Assembly: GCF_934754915.1 (NCBI RefSeq)
Contig: NZ_CAKVKB010000017.1
Coordinates: 1 to 45,434, forward strand
DNA: 45,434 bases
Source of the DNA: an uncultured Clostridium sp.
GTDB taxonomy: Bacteria; Bacillota; Clostridia; Clostridiales; Clostridiaceae
Direction: 5' to 3'
Positions 17,460 to 26,667 of the stretch are shown here, in pieces. The notes beneath the pieces are model-generated. The model worked only from the letters and a program-made list of their open reading frames with translations. It was not told the origin of the DNA and ran no database searches. The translations under genes and the position numbers were made by a program. Numbering within the stretch: the first letter of the stretch is position 1; each line of letters starts with the position of its first letter.

Positions 17460-19343
17460 ATGAAAAATAAAATGTTAAAAACCTTTTGCGCAAGTATACT
17501 TATTTATATACTGCTCTTTTTTTCTCTAAAAAATGATGAATTGGGAACAGCTTTTTTAATGAGAATATTATACATTTTATTAAGTTCAGTACTTTTTATG
17601 ATACTCAGTAAATTGGATGGATTTAAAAATAAGTATGTGAATAGAGCTGTAAAGTCTTTTTTGATTATAGTAAGTATTATTGGAATTGAAGGCATATCAA
17701 TGATAACAAATTATCAGTCCATGTATGTAAGAAATAATTATATAAGTATGAGTGTATATGCCATAATATTTATGGAGATGCTGCTTAGTTATGTATTAAG
17801 TGAATATTATAGGAATAATCATGTATATAAAAATATGATTTTTACATTTGGAATTTTTGCTATAGTTTATTTATTTATTGTAATAAAATTAAGAGCTTAT
17901 ATAAATATATACTTAATTTTAAAAAGTATATGTGTTGTGTTACAGTTTGGATTATATTTGAGTATATATGAACAAATAAAAATTTATAATAAGCTGAAAA
18001 ATAAAGATCAGAATATAACAAGAATACATATATATGCCATAATAATATGTTTGATTGAATGTGCAGATATTATATTTGCTGAAAGTAGAATGTTAAAAAT
18101 AATTCTTGAGAATATATGTCTTGCAAATTTTCTTATATTGTTTTTAGTTATTGTTATAAATCAAATTGAACAGCCATATAAAAATTTAATTGAGGTGCTT
18201 CAAAAAGAAAATGATGAACTTGATGAACTTAATATGCAGATAATATTAAAAAATAAGCAGCTGGAAAAGCTTAATATAATACTTAAGCAAGAAGAGGAAC
18301 TCAATCAGACATTTATAAGATTTATGCCTCATCCCATGATAATATTAAATTCTGAAAATAATAGAATAAATTTTTTTAATAAGCAGTTCATGGACCTTGT
18401 AGGGATAGATAGCACAAGAAAAATAATAAATAAAAAAATAAAAAAATATATTGAATTTGTGCCAGAAAATAAATATAAGGATTATGATGCTGTATTATAT
18501 GTAGGGAATAGAAGAAAATATTTAAAAACTAAATTTTTAGTAAATTATAATTATGACAGCCGGCAGATTCTTTTAATAGAAGATAATACAGCAAGTGTTC
18601 AAATTAGAGAAATGCGGAATGAAGTTGAAAAAAGAAAACAGCATGAGCATATAAGAACACAATTTTTGTCCAGCATAAGTCATGATTTAAAAACTCCTAT
18701 AAATGTCATTTACTCAGGGCTTCAGCTTGAACAGATATATATAGAAAAAGGAGATATTGAAGCATTAAAGAAGTATAATGCAATAAGTAAGCAAAGTTGT
18801 TTGGCTTTAATAAAATTTACAAATAATCTCATAGATAATTCAAAGATTTCTTCTGATTATATTTCAGCAAATTTAGAACTGGTTAATATAGTTGAAATAG
18901 TTGAAGATCAGGTAATGTCATATGTAGATTATGCAACATGGAATGGAATAGAATTGATTTTTGATACAGATACAGAAGAATGCATGATGAAAATAGATGT
19001 AGAATTTATGGGAAGGATAATATTAAATCTTATATCTAATGGTCTTAAATATACTCCAAAAGGAGGAAAAATAATAGTTGATATAAAAGAATATGTTGAC
19101 AAAATATGCATAGAAGTAAAGGATACTGGAAGTGGAATTAAGGAAGAGATAAAAGAAAAAATTTTTAATAAGTATACTTCGAGCAATACAGCGATTGCTG
19201 ACTCAAAATCTGGAACTGGATTAGGTTTATTTGTAGTTAAGAATCTTGTTGAACTTCAAGGTGGAAGGATATACCTTAACGAAGAAAATAACTTTGGAAC
19301 AAGCATAGTTATTGAATTTAAAAAGGGAGAAAATTATGTTTAA
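17460..19343 (+). CDS. Membrane sensor histidine kinase, first of an overlapping pair
   Basis: A 627-residue kinase. About eight hydrophobic segments (1-235) form a membrane sensor domain of the MASE type that I cannot assign. A short coiled coil follows (about 238-280), then a PAS-like domain (about 285-380) and HisKA with phospho-acceptor His408 in SISHDLKTPIN. The HATPase domain has N box NLISNGLKYT, G1 KDTGSGI, F box IFNKY and G2 GTGLGLFV. All catalytic boxes are intact. No response regulator is adjacent, so its partner is elsewhere. The stop codon overlaps the start of the next kinase by 8 bp. Confidence 0.92.
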   Translation: MKNKMLKTFCASILIYILLFFSLKNDELGTAFLMRILYILLSSVLFMILSKLDGFKNKYVNRAVKSFLIIVSIIGIEGISMITNYQSMYVRNNYISMSVYAIIFMEMLLSYVLSEYYRNNHVYKNMIFTFGIFAIVYLFIVIKLRAYINIYLILKSICVVLQFGLYLSIYEQIKIYNKLKNKDQNITRIHIYAIIICLIECADIIFAESRMLKIILENICLANFLILFLVIVINQIEQPYKNLIEVLQKENDELDELNMQIILKNKQLEKLNIILKQEEELNQTFIRFMPHPMIILNSENNRINFFNKQFMDLVGIDSTRKIINKKIKKYIEFVPENKYKDYDAVLYVGNRRKYLKTKFLVNYNYDSRQILLIEDNTASVQIREMRNEVEKRKQHEHIRTQFLSSISHDLKTPINVIYSGLQLEQIYIEKGDIEALKKYNAISKQSCLALIKFTNNLIDNSKISSDYISANLELVNIVEIVEDQVMSYVDYATWNGIELIFDTDTEECMMKIDVEFMGRIILNLISNGLKYTPKGGKIIVDIKEYVDKICIEVKDTGSGIKEEIKEKIFNKYTSSNTAIADSKSGTGLGLFVVKNLVELQGGRIYLNEENNFGTSIVIEFKKGENYV

Positions 19344-21369
19344 GAAATATCTATATAAATGGTATGGTTCTAAAAATAAAATTGAAGATATTAATTTTAA
19401 GAATAGCATTACATTTATTATCTTAGCATATGTATTGTTTTTGTATCGGTTTGTTAATGATACTTATGAATTTTATGTTATGGCTACAAGTATAATATCC
19501 TTAGGAATAATTATTGGATTTGTATATAATAATGCCATAAAGAACAAAGTTATGCATAAGAAGTTAAAAAATTTAAAGAGACTTTATTTTTTGTCTGTTA
19601 TGATAGCTGTATTTACAGGTGTAATTGTATTATGTATAAATAAAAGAAATGAATTTTATTATATATTTCTTTTTTTGAATTTTCAAGCTATACTGGAATA
19701 TTGTGAAATTGAGAATATATTTAATGTTGAAAATAAGCATATAAGTAATATTAAGATATATATAGGATTTATGGCGGCATTTGTCATAGCACTTATAATT
19801 AATGAAAAAGATCTGTCAATTAATCTTTTGATATCTGAAAACTATCTGGATGGGTATGTTATAATGAGTACACTCATAAATCTATGTATGTCGTTATCGA
19901 CATTAAATAAGATACTTGAATATAGAAAAAGATTCTCAATGGATGAATTAAAAAAAACTATTTACTATATGTGTTCAATAACATGTAATCTTTTTGGATT
20001 TTTATTTATAGAATTTGGTTTTAAATTGGTAGCAGTAATGCTATTAGTAATGAAATGTATTGCATTTGCAAAGTTTTATAATTATATTATAGATAAGATT
20101 CGTGATGAGTATTTTGAAATGATTAATTATAATATAGAAGAAGCTGTTAATACAAAAAAACAATTAAATTCAATATTATTAAAAAGAAATAAAATATTGA
20201 ATGATACCAATGTTATGATTACTAAAGCGCATAATAATTATAATAAAATTTTAGACTCTATATATGGACAGGTATGTTTATTTACAGATGATAAACTTCA
20301 GTATATAAACAGTAACATGCTTAAAAAATTTAATATAGATGAAAGTAAATTTAAAAATATGGATATAAGCATATTTTTAAAGGAATATCTTAATACATCT
20401 ATTGAAGAGATACAAAAAGGTGGCAATTATATATTAACTTTAAATCTTAACAATGAAAGCATAAAATGCAGAGTTTTTCTTATAAAACCTAATAGTTTTA
20501 ATAAACTATTATATTTTGAAGATTTAAGAGAAGAAACAGAAAATAAAAAACTGAAAAAGGAATTTGAAGAATTTCTAGTAGACGATACACATAAAAAAGA
20601 GTTCTTTGCTAATATATCTCATGAGTTGAAGACTCCTATAAATATTATATCTTCTGCATTGCAGGTTAATAGTATGTATCTTCAGGAAAATAAAATTTCA
20701 TCAGTTGATAAAAACAGAAAAGTAATAATGCAAAATTGTTTAAGGCTTATAAGAACTATAAATAATTTTATAGATTCCAATAAAATATCTGAAGGATATG
20801 TAAAGCCAGAAATGAAAGTCTGGAATATAGTTGACCTTGTAGAAAATACAGCATCAGCATGTAATAAATATATAGAGATGTTTGATAACAGATTTATTTT
20901 TGATTCAGAAGAGGAAGAAATATATGTAGAATGTGATAAGGAATTTATAACAAGAATTGTTTTAAATCTGCTTTCAAATAGTATCAAATATGGCAAAAGG
21001 GGTGGAGTAATAAAAGTTAATCTCACTCTGAGTGAAGGTTTTGTAAATATAAAGATAAAAAATGATGGGGCTAAGATTGATAAAGAAACAATACCATATA
21101 TGTTTGATAAATTTACAAAACTAAATAAAGCGTTTAATAGAATAAAAGAAGGCAGTGGTCTTGGTCTGTTTCTTACAAAAGCATTGGTTGAACTTCAAGG
21201 AGGAACGATTAACCTTACATCTGGAAATAAAGGAAATGAATTTGTTATAAGATTTAAATACATAGACATAGAATATGTAAATGAAAATGATATATATAGT
21301 GAAAATTTTGAAATAAATTCAATAGGAGAGAAAGTAGATATAGAATTTTCTGATATATATATGTTCTGA
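19336..21369 (+). CDS. Membrane sensor histidine kinase, second of the pair
   Basis: A 677-residue paralogue-like kinase. It has an N-terminal membrane region of about seven or eight segments (25-245), a coiled coil, a PAS-like domain (about 285-400), HisKA with His429 in NISHELKTPIN, and an ATPase domain with N box NLLSNSIKYG, G1 variant KNDGAKI and G2 GSGLGLFL. The NDG form of G1 occurs in other kinases. The C-terminus extends about 30 acidic residues beyond the ATPase domain. ATG 19336 is chosen (AAAGGGAGA just upstream); the frame is open from 19312. The overlap ATGTTTAA with the first kinase implies coupled translation and possibly a heterodimer. Confidence 0.91.
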   Translation: MFKKYLYKWYGSKNKIEDINFKNSITFIILAYVLFLYRFVNDTYEFYVMATSIISLGIIIGFVYNNAIKNKVMHKKLKNLKRLYFLSVMIAVFTGVIVLCINKRNEFYYIFLFLNFQAILEYCEIENIFNVENKHISNIKIYIGFMAAFVIALIINEKDLSINLLISENYLDGYVIMSTLINLCMSLSTLNKILEYRKRFSMDELKKTIYYMCSITCNLFGFLFIEFGFKLVAVMLLVMKCIAFAKFYNYIIDKIRDEYFEMINYNIEEAVNTKKQLNSILLKRNKILNDTNVMITKAHNNYNKILDSIYGQVCLFTDDKLQYINSNMLKKFNIDESKFKNMDISIFLKEYLNTSIEEIQKGGNYILTLNLNNESIKCRVFLIKPNSFNKLLYFEDLREETENKKLKKEFEEFLVDDTHKKEFFANISHELKTPINIISSALQVNSMYLQENKISSVDKNRKVIMQNCLRLIRTINNFIDSNKISEGYVKPEMKVWNIVDLVENTASACNKYIEMFDNRFIFDSEEEEIYVECDKEFITRIVLNLLSNSIKYGKRGGVIKVNLTLSEGFVNIKIKNDGAKIDKETIPYMFDKFTKLNKAFNRIKEGSGLGLFLTKALVELQGGTINLTSGNKGNEFVIRFKYIDIEYVNENDIYSENFEINSIGEKVDIEFSDIYMF

Positions 21370-21417
21370 TTAATGACTATTAGTTGATTTTTGATACAAA
21401 ATGTAAATATTTTAAAA

Positions 21418-21448
21418 GACATATTATTTTATTATATGTCATATAATA
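21418..21448 (+). promoter_or_regulatory. Inverted repeat followed by TATAAT upstream of tspO
   Basis: GACATAT (21418-21424) and ATATGTC (21434-21440) form an inverted repeat directly before TATAAT (21443-21448). It may be an operator, or a weak terminator of the kinase genes. Confidence 0.3.
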
Positions 21449-21488
21449 AAGTATCGATATAAAGTTAATAGATATGAGGTGCTTTATT

Positions 21489-21983
21489 ATGAATAAAAAA
21501 AACACAGATATAAAAATAATTCCTCTTATATTAAATATAGCAGTTCCATTGATAATAAGCTTTCTTATAAATAAGATGCTTCCGGACACAAAGGAGTTAT
21601 ATAATAGTCTTGAAAAGCCATTTTTTGCACCACCATCATATATATTTCCTATTGTCTGGACAATATTATATATACTTATGGGTATAGCAGCTTATAAAAT
21701 CTATATATTAAAATATAAAAATATAGATTCCAGTTCTGCTATGTTTGTGTATTACATACAGCTTCTTTTGAATTTTTTATGGACCATAATATTCTTTGGA
21801 TTCCGATTGTATGGTATTGCTTTTATAGAATTATTGATTTTATGTTTCTTTGTGATTTTGACAATAAAAAGATTCTATAAGAAAGGCGGAAAATTACCAG
21901 CGCTTCTTATGATGCCATATTTAGCATGGATTATTTATGCAGGAGCTTTAAATTTTTATATATGGATGCTTAATGAAATGTAG
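21489..21983 (+). CDS. tspO: TspO/MBR-family membrane protein
   Basis: A 164-residue five-helix membrane protein of the tryptophan-rich sensory/translocator family, which binds porphyrins and related ligands. Family landmarks are LEKPFFAPPSYIFPIVWTILYILMG after the first helix (positions about 34-58), NFLWTIIFFGF, and the C-terminal PYLAWIIYAGALNFYIWMLN. The opening is hydrophilic (MNKKNTD). ATG 21474 is in frame, but the GAGGTG that follows it is the ribosome binding site for ATG 21489. A strong terminator follows at once, so it is a single-gene unit. Ligand and physiological role in clostridia are not known to me. Confidence 0.92.
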   Translation: MNKKNTDIKIIPLILNIAVPLIISFLINKMLPDTKELYNSLEKPFFAPPSYIFPIVWTILYILMGIAAYKIYILKYKNIDSSSAMFVYYIQLLLNFLWTIIFFGFRLYGIAFIELLILCFFVILTIKRFYKKGGKLPALLMMPYLAWIIYAGALNFYIWMLNEM

Positions 21984-21990
21984 ATAATTT

Positions 21991-22026
21991 ATAAAACCAG
22001 TTTGAACAAACTGGTTTTATTTTTTG
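21991..22026 (+). terminator. Terminator of tspO
   Basis: A perfect 14-bp stem ATAAAACCAGTTTG/CAAACTGGTTTTAT with a 2-nt loop as drawn is followed by Ts. Confidence 0.88.
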
Positions 22027-22081
22027 ATTAGTGTTAATATATATAATGCACGATAATAACCGAGAGGAGGAAAAAAATAGC

Positions 22082-24238
22082 ATGGCTAAAGTGATTATTG
22101 CAGAAAAACCATCAGTTGCAAAAAATATTGCAGATGCGTTTAAGATAAAAACTAGAAAGGATGGCTATTTTGAAGGTAACGGCTATTATATAACATGGGC
22201 ATTTGGACATCTTTTGCAGTTGTATGATGCAAAAGATTATGATGAGGGTATGAAAGGATGGAGGTTTGAAAAGTTCCCTTTTATACCAGAGCACTTTTTA
22301 TATAAGGTTAAATGTGACAGTGTAAATAGAAATATTGAAGATAAAGGTGCTAAAAAACAGCTTGGAATAATAAAAGGGCTTATAGATAGAGATGATGTGG
22401 ATGGAATAATATCAGCTACAGACTTTGACAGAGAAGGACAGGTAATAGCAGACGAAATATTTGATTATTTTAAAGTAGAAAAACCTATTTATAGATTGTT
22501 ATTAAACGAATGGACTCCTGATGAAGTAAAGAAGGGAATGACTTTATTAAAAGATAATAAGGAAATGCAGTCTCTTCAAGATGCTGGAATAGGAAGGCAG
22601 TGGAGTGACTGGATAATAGGAATAAACCTCACATCAGTAAGTACGTTGAAATACAAATTTGAAGAAAACAAAACCATAAATATTGGAAGGGTTTTATTAC
22701 CGACTTTGAAAATAATATATGATAGAGATAAAGAAATAGAAAACTTTAAGGCGACTACATATTATAAATTATTATCTAACTTTAAGGCTTCTGATAAAGA
22801 AGAATTTGAAGGGCTATATTATGAAAATGAATCTGAAAAATTTGATAAAAAAGAAGATTTAGATAAACTTCTTCCTTTACTGGATGGTTCAAGTGCTAAA
22901 ATAATTGATAAGCATACTGAACTAAAAAAAGAATATCCACCATATTTATTTAATTTATCAAATCTTCAAGGGTATATCACAAGTAAATATAAAGGCTGGA
23001 CATCAGATAAAGTTCTTAAAGTAGCACAATCATTATATGAAAAAAAGCTTACTACATATCCTAGAACAGCCAGTGTTGTTTTGGAAGAGAGTTTAAAGGA
23101 TAGAGCTAGAAAGGTTCTCGAAACATTAAAGATAGGTCTTCCTTATGAAGATGAAATTAAATTTACAACATCAAAAAGAGTATTTGATAGTTCAAAGGTA
23201 GAAAGCCATAGTGCTATAACACCAACATATATTAAACCTTCTGGATTAAGTGCTGATGAAAAAATAGTATATGATGCTATAAAAAACAGATTTATAATGC
23301 AGTTTATGCCTGTAGCACAATTTGAAGAGACAAAAGTAACATTGAAGCCAGAGAATCCTGAAGTGAAAGGAATTTTTGTTTCAAAGGGAAAAGTAAAGCT
23401 TGTAGAAGGCTGGAAAAAGGTTGAAAAAATTGAAAGTAAGGATGTAATACTTCCTAAGGTTGAAATTGATGAAGTATTAGATATTACAAAATCAAAAGTA
23501 AGTGCAGTAACTAAAAAGCCACCTAAGCATCATACAGAAAAAACGCTTTTAAGAGTTATGGAGACCTGTGGAAAAGGAATTGAAGGAAAAGAAGATTCAG
23601 AAGAAATGATGCAGGCTATATTAAGTGGTTTCAGCATAGGTACACCAGCAACACGAGCTGAAACAATAAAGAAGCTTAAAGATATAGGATATTTAAAAAC
23701 AAAGGGAAAAAGCCTTATATGTACAGAGCTTGGAAGAAATATAGTTGAGATATTTCCTGTTAAAGAGCTTTTGGATTTAGAGTATACAGGAAGACTTGAA
23801 AAAACACTTTCAGATATTGAAAAAGGTAAATTTGCTAAAGCTGATTTTATGAATCTTATAAAGGACTTTACAATAAAATCGGTAGATTCCATAAAGAAAG
23901 ATACTGGTGCATTATCAAGATTTAAAGTTGAGATTCCAAAGGATGTTCAAAGTCTTGGACCATGCCCAGTGTGTGGAAATCCTGTAATTGAAGGTGAAAA
24001 AGGATTTGGATGCAGCAACTGGAAGAATGGATGTAAATTTACTATATGGAAAGATGATAAATATATTAATTCATTTGGAAAAAAGGTATCAAGAGAAATG
24101 GTTGAGCTTCTTTTAAAGAATGGAAAAGTAGGTTTTAGAAATTTGAAAAGTAAAAAGGGAAATACTTTTTCGGCTTATTTTAGATATGAAAAGAATGAAG
24201 AAACAGGATATTTTAATTGGAAAATAGAATTTATTTAG
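22082..24238 (+). CDS. topB: DNA topoisomerase III (type IA)
   Basis: Relaxes and decatenates DNA by passing strands through a transient single-strand break. The protein has 718 residues. The TOPRIM domain begins KVIIAEKPSVAKNIADAF and carries ATDFDREGQ. The active-site Tyr is near 326 in LTTYPRTASVV. The C-terminus has a zinc-ribbon-like CPVCGNP-x(n)-GCSNWKNGCKF from about 627, then a short DNA-binding tail. Most type IA enzymes have Asp after TYPRT; here it is Ala330. ATG 22082 follows GAGAGGAGG by 11 nt; the frame is open from 22031. It is followed by repeat copy B. Confidence 0.93.
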   Translation: MAKVIIAEKPSVAKNIADAFKIKTRKDGYFEGNGYYITWAFGHLLQLYDAKDYDEGMKGWRFEKFPFIPEHFLYKVKCDSVNRNIEDKGAKKQLGIIKGLIDRDDVDGIISATDFDREGQVIADEIFDYFKVEKPIYRLLLNEWTPDEVKKGMTLLKDNKEMQSLQDAGIGRQWSDWIIGINLTSVSTLKYKFEENKTINIGRVLLPTLKIIYDRDKEIENFKATTYYKLLSNFKASDKEEFEGLYYENESEKFDKKEDLDKLLPLLDGSSAKIIDKHTELKKEYPPYLFNLSNLQGYITSKYKGWTSDKVLKVAQSLYEKKLTTYPRTASVVLEESLKDRARKVLETLKIGLPYEDEIKFTTSKRVFDSSKVESHSAITPTYIKPSGLSADEKIVYDAIKNRFIMQFMPVAQFEETKVTLKPENPEVKGIFVSKGKVKLVEGWKKVEKIESKDVILPKVEIDEVLDITKSKVSAVTKKPPKHHTEKTLLRVMETCGKGIEGKEDSEEMMQAILSGFSIGTPATRAETIKKLKDIGYLKTKGKSLICTELGRNIVEIFPVKELLDLEYTGRLEKTLSDIEKGKFAKADFMNLIKDFTIKSVDSIKKDTGALSRFKVEIPKDVQSLGPCPVCGNPVIEGEKGFGCSNWKNGCKFTIWKDDKYINSFGKKVSREMVELLLKNGKVGFRNLKSKKGNTFSAYFRYEKNEETGYFNWKIEFI

Positions 24239-24282
24239 AAGATGGTAGATAAAAAATATTAATAGAAATATTTTTTATTAAT

Positions 24283-24413
24283 ATATATTTCAATTAACAA
24301 TGTATGATTGGCAATAAATGATGAAATCTTTGCAACATTTCTTTAATTATTATATTTTATTATTGGAAGATATATAAATTCAGAAAAAAGTTTTACATTG
24401 TTAATTGCAAGAT
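24283..24413 (+). repeat. MITE-like dispersed repeat, copy B, perfect 14-bp terminal repeats
   Basis: CAATTAACAATGTA (24291-24304) is the exact reverse complement of TACATTGTTAATTG (24394-24407). The core is at 24323-24341 (GAAATCTTTGCAACATTTC), followed by TTTAAT. Outside the perfect arms, ATATATTT on the left matches TATCTTG read from the right. It is about 117 bp between the arms' outer ends. No coding capacity. Confidence 0.68.
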
Positions 24414-24477
24414 AGTACATTAAAATTTATTACTGATGTTTATATTATAAGAAAGATAAAATAGGGGAGAACACAGT

Positions 24478-25392
24478 ATGAATGTGTTGAATGTAGTTGT
24501 AAACCAGATTGGTATGATGTATATAATCATATTGACAGGGTTTATATTATATAAAAAGGGAATAATAAATGATAAAGGGACATTGCAGCTTACCAACATA
24601 TTATTATGGATTGTAAATCCAATGCTCATGGTGACAAGATATCAGATGGAATTTTCTAAGGAAAAATTCATTGAATTGGTTATTTCTTTAGGATTATCTT
24701 TTATTATTATTGCTTTAAGCATCATGGTTGCAAAGATTTTTAATAAAAAGGGAAATGGAATAGACCAGTTTGCAACAGCATTTTCTAACAGTGGTTTTAT
24801 GGGAATACCTCTTGTAAGCAGTATTCTTGGAGTAGACAGCATATTTTCTTTATCAGCATATATTGTCTGCTTTAATTTACTTAGTTATACATATGGAATT
24901 TATCTTGTGAGCAATGATAAAAGTCAGGTGTCTTTAAAGAAAATAATTTTTAATCCTGCTGTTATAGCTGTAGGTATAGGAATGATTATATTTATATCAC
25001 CAGTAAAGCTTCCAGCAATGGTTTATAATGCATTTGATTCATTGGGAAATATAAATACACCATTAGCAATGCTTATTTTAGGTACATATATTGCCCAGTC
25101 AAAAATTTCTGAACTATTTACTAATAAACATATATACTATATAAGTTTTTTAAAGCTGATAGTTGTACCAATATTTGCAGCATTACTGCTTAAATTTGTA
25201 CCAAATTCGCTATATAATATAAAAATGGTAATGTACATAGCCTCAATAACACCAACAGGAATGACTGTAGCAATGCTTTCGCAAGTTTATGGAGCAGATT
25301 ATTCGTATGGAGCAAAAATAGTTGGGCTTACAACATTGTTGTCTCTTATTACAATACCGATAGTTATGATATTGCCAGGATTATTGTGGTAA
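24478..25392 (+). CDS. AEC-family (auxin efflux carrier-type) transporter
   Basis: A 304-residue membrane protein with ten predicted helices in two five-helix halves: about 5-25, 37-55, 65-87, 101-118, 123-143, then 160-180, 190-210, 220-240, 250-268, 280-302. Landmarks are ATAFSNSGFMGIPLV in the first half and SITPTGMTVAMLSQVYG in the second, the crossover-type segments of this superfamily. Bacterial members move malate, malonate or other organic acids; the substrate is not readable here. GGGGAG precedes the ATG by 8 nt. It is monocistronic, with repeat copy B upstream and a clear terminator downstream. Confidence 0.9.
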   Translation: MNVLNVVVNQIGMMYIIILTGFILYKKGIINDKGTLQLTNILLWIVNPMLMVTRYQMEFSKEKFIELVISLGLSFIIIALSIMVAKIFNKKGNGIDQFATAFSNSGFMGIPLVSSILGVDSIFSLSAYIVCFNLLSYTYGIYLVSNDKSQVSLKKIIFNPAVIAVGIGMIIFISPVKLPAMVYNAFDSLGNINTPLAMLILGTYIAQSKISELFTNKHIYYISFLKLIVVPIFAALLLKFVPNSLYNIKMVMYIASITPTGMTVAMLSQVYGADYSYGAKIVGLTTLLSLITIPIVMILPGLLW

Positions 25393-25471
25393 TAATAAGG
25401 AGTATTATTTAATTGAAAAAATAAAATAATATAATTTTAGAAAATAGATTATGTTTAAAATATTATTTATT

Positions 25472-25502
25472 AAAAAGCAGCTATAACGTAGCTGCTTTTT
25501 AA
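25472..25502 (+). terminator. Terminator of the AEC transporter gene
   Basis: AAAAAGCAGCTA (25472-25483) pairs perfectly with TAGCTGCTTTTT (25489-25500), 5-nt loop. Confidence 0.9.
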
Positions 25503-25504
25503 TA

Positions 25505-25533
25505 TTGATTAGAAAATTGCTTTATATTATACA
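25505..25533 (+). promoter_or_regulatory. Candidate promoter of the ABC importer operon
   Basis: TTGATT (25505-25510) and TATACA (25528-25533), 17-nt spacer, about 80 nt before the first gene. I see no thiamine or other riboswitch between it and the gene. Confidence 0.4.
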
Positions 25534-25615
25534 AGTGCAACATAAAATAGAACAATATTAAAAAAGATATCATAATATATGATTATAGATATTTAAAAGG
25601 AGATCATTTAATAAA

Positions 25616-26629
25616 ATGAAGAAAAAATCTAAAGTATTTACAGCTTTTTTACTTGTTTTTGCATTAGTATTTTCTTTAGCAGGATGTATGGTGCAAAATA
25701 AAACAGAAGAAAAGGTAAAAGTAAGGTTAAATGAAGTAACTCGTTCAGTATTTTATGCACCAATGTATATTGCAATGAGTCAAGGATTTTTTGAAGAAAA
25801 TGATATAGAAATTGAATTACAGACAGGTCAGGGAGCTGATAAGGTAATGCAGGCTGTTTTAAGTAATTCAGCAGATATAGGATTTTGTGGTCCAGAACAG
25901 GTTATTTATATAAATAATCAAGGAAGAGAGGATTATCCAGTGGTATTTGCTCAATTGACTCAGAAGGATGGTTCATTTTTAGTTGGAAGAAATAAAAATG
26001 ATAATTTTAAATGGGAAGATATTAAGGGGCATGATGTTATTGGAGGAAGACCTGGGGGAGTGCCTGCAATGGCATTAGAATATGCAATGAATAAAAATGG
26101 TATAAATCCAGATAAGGATGTAAATATGGTTACAAACATTGATTTTTCAGCAACAGCAGGAGCATTTAAAGGTGGTACTGGTGATTATGTCGCTCTTTTT
26201 GAACCAACAGCTTCAGTTATAGAAAATGATGGAGGAGGATATATTCTTGCATCTGTAGGAGAAGAAACTGGATTGATACCATATACATGTTATTTTACAA
26301 CAAAGTCATATATGAACAAAAATCCTCAGGTGATAGAAAATTTCACAAAAGCAATATATAAAGGTCAACAGTGGTTTTTTAGCCATTCTGATGAAGAAAT
26401 AGCAGATTGCATAATTGATTATTTTCCTGGTACTGACAGAGATACTATTATAACAGTAGTAAAGAATTATAAGAATATAGATGCATTAGCACACAATCCA
26501 CAGATAAAAGAAGAAAATTTAAATAGGCTTATGGATATAATTGAAGATTATGATAATAGCCTTATTACAGAAAGACCGGAGTTTTCAAAAATAGTTGATA
26601 ATTCTTATGCTGAAAAAGCTTTGAATTAG
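25616..26629 (+). CDS. ABC importer substrate-binding lipoprotein (NMT1/SsuA-like)
   Basis: A 337-residue lipoprotein that captures a small substrate outside the cell for the next two gene products. The lipobox is LAGC with Cys23. The mature protein follows the NMT1/SsuA/NrtA plan: VFYAPMYIAMSQGFFEENDIEIEL, then ADIGFCGPEQ, GHDVIGGRPGGVPAM, and a flexible second lobe. The family binds sulfonates, taurine, nitrate or thiamine-pyrimidine precursors. No neighbouring metabolic gene indicates which. AAGGAG is 13 nt before the ATG, longer than usual. The three genes form one operon. Confidence 0.9.
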   Translation: MKKKSKVFTAFLLVFALVFSLAGCMVQNKTEEKVKVRLNEVTRSVFYAPMYIAMSQGFFEENDIEIELQTGQGADKVMQAVLSNSADIGFCGPEQVIYINNQGREDYPVVFAQLTQKDGSFLVGRNKNDNFKWEDIKGHDVIGGRPGGVPAMALEYAMNKNGINPDKDVNMVTNIDFSATAGAFKGGTGDYVALFEPTASVIENDGGGYILASVGEETGLIPYTCYFTTKSYMNKNPQVIENFTKAIYKGQQWFFSHSDEEIADCIIDYFPGTDRDTIITVVKNYKNIDALAHNPQIKEENLNRLMDIIEDYDNSLITERPEFSKIVDNSYAEKALN

Positions 26630-26667
26630 TGATTATTATTTGATGGATAAAAAGGTGGTGAATAAAT

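Noticed and set aside
17460..21369. Considered that the two kinases are one gene broken by a frameshift
   Set aside because: Each has its own membrane region, HisKA and ATPase domain, and the second has its own ribosome binding site.
24283..24413. Repeat copy B considered as a simple Rho-independent terminator for topB
   Set aside because: The long inverted ends lie too far apart, there is no T run after the hairpin, and the same sequence occurs at four other sites in both orientations.
25504..25615. Looked for a thiamine (TPP) riboswitch before the NMT1-like binding protein
   Set aside because: The leader is short and AT-rich and has none of the conserved CTGAGA-type segments.
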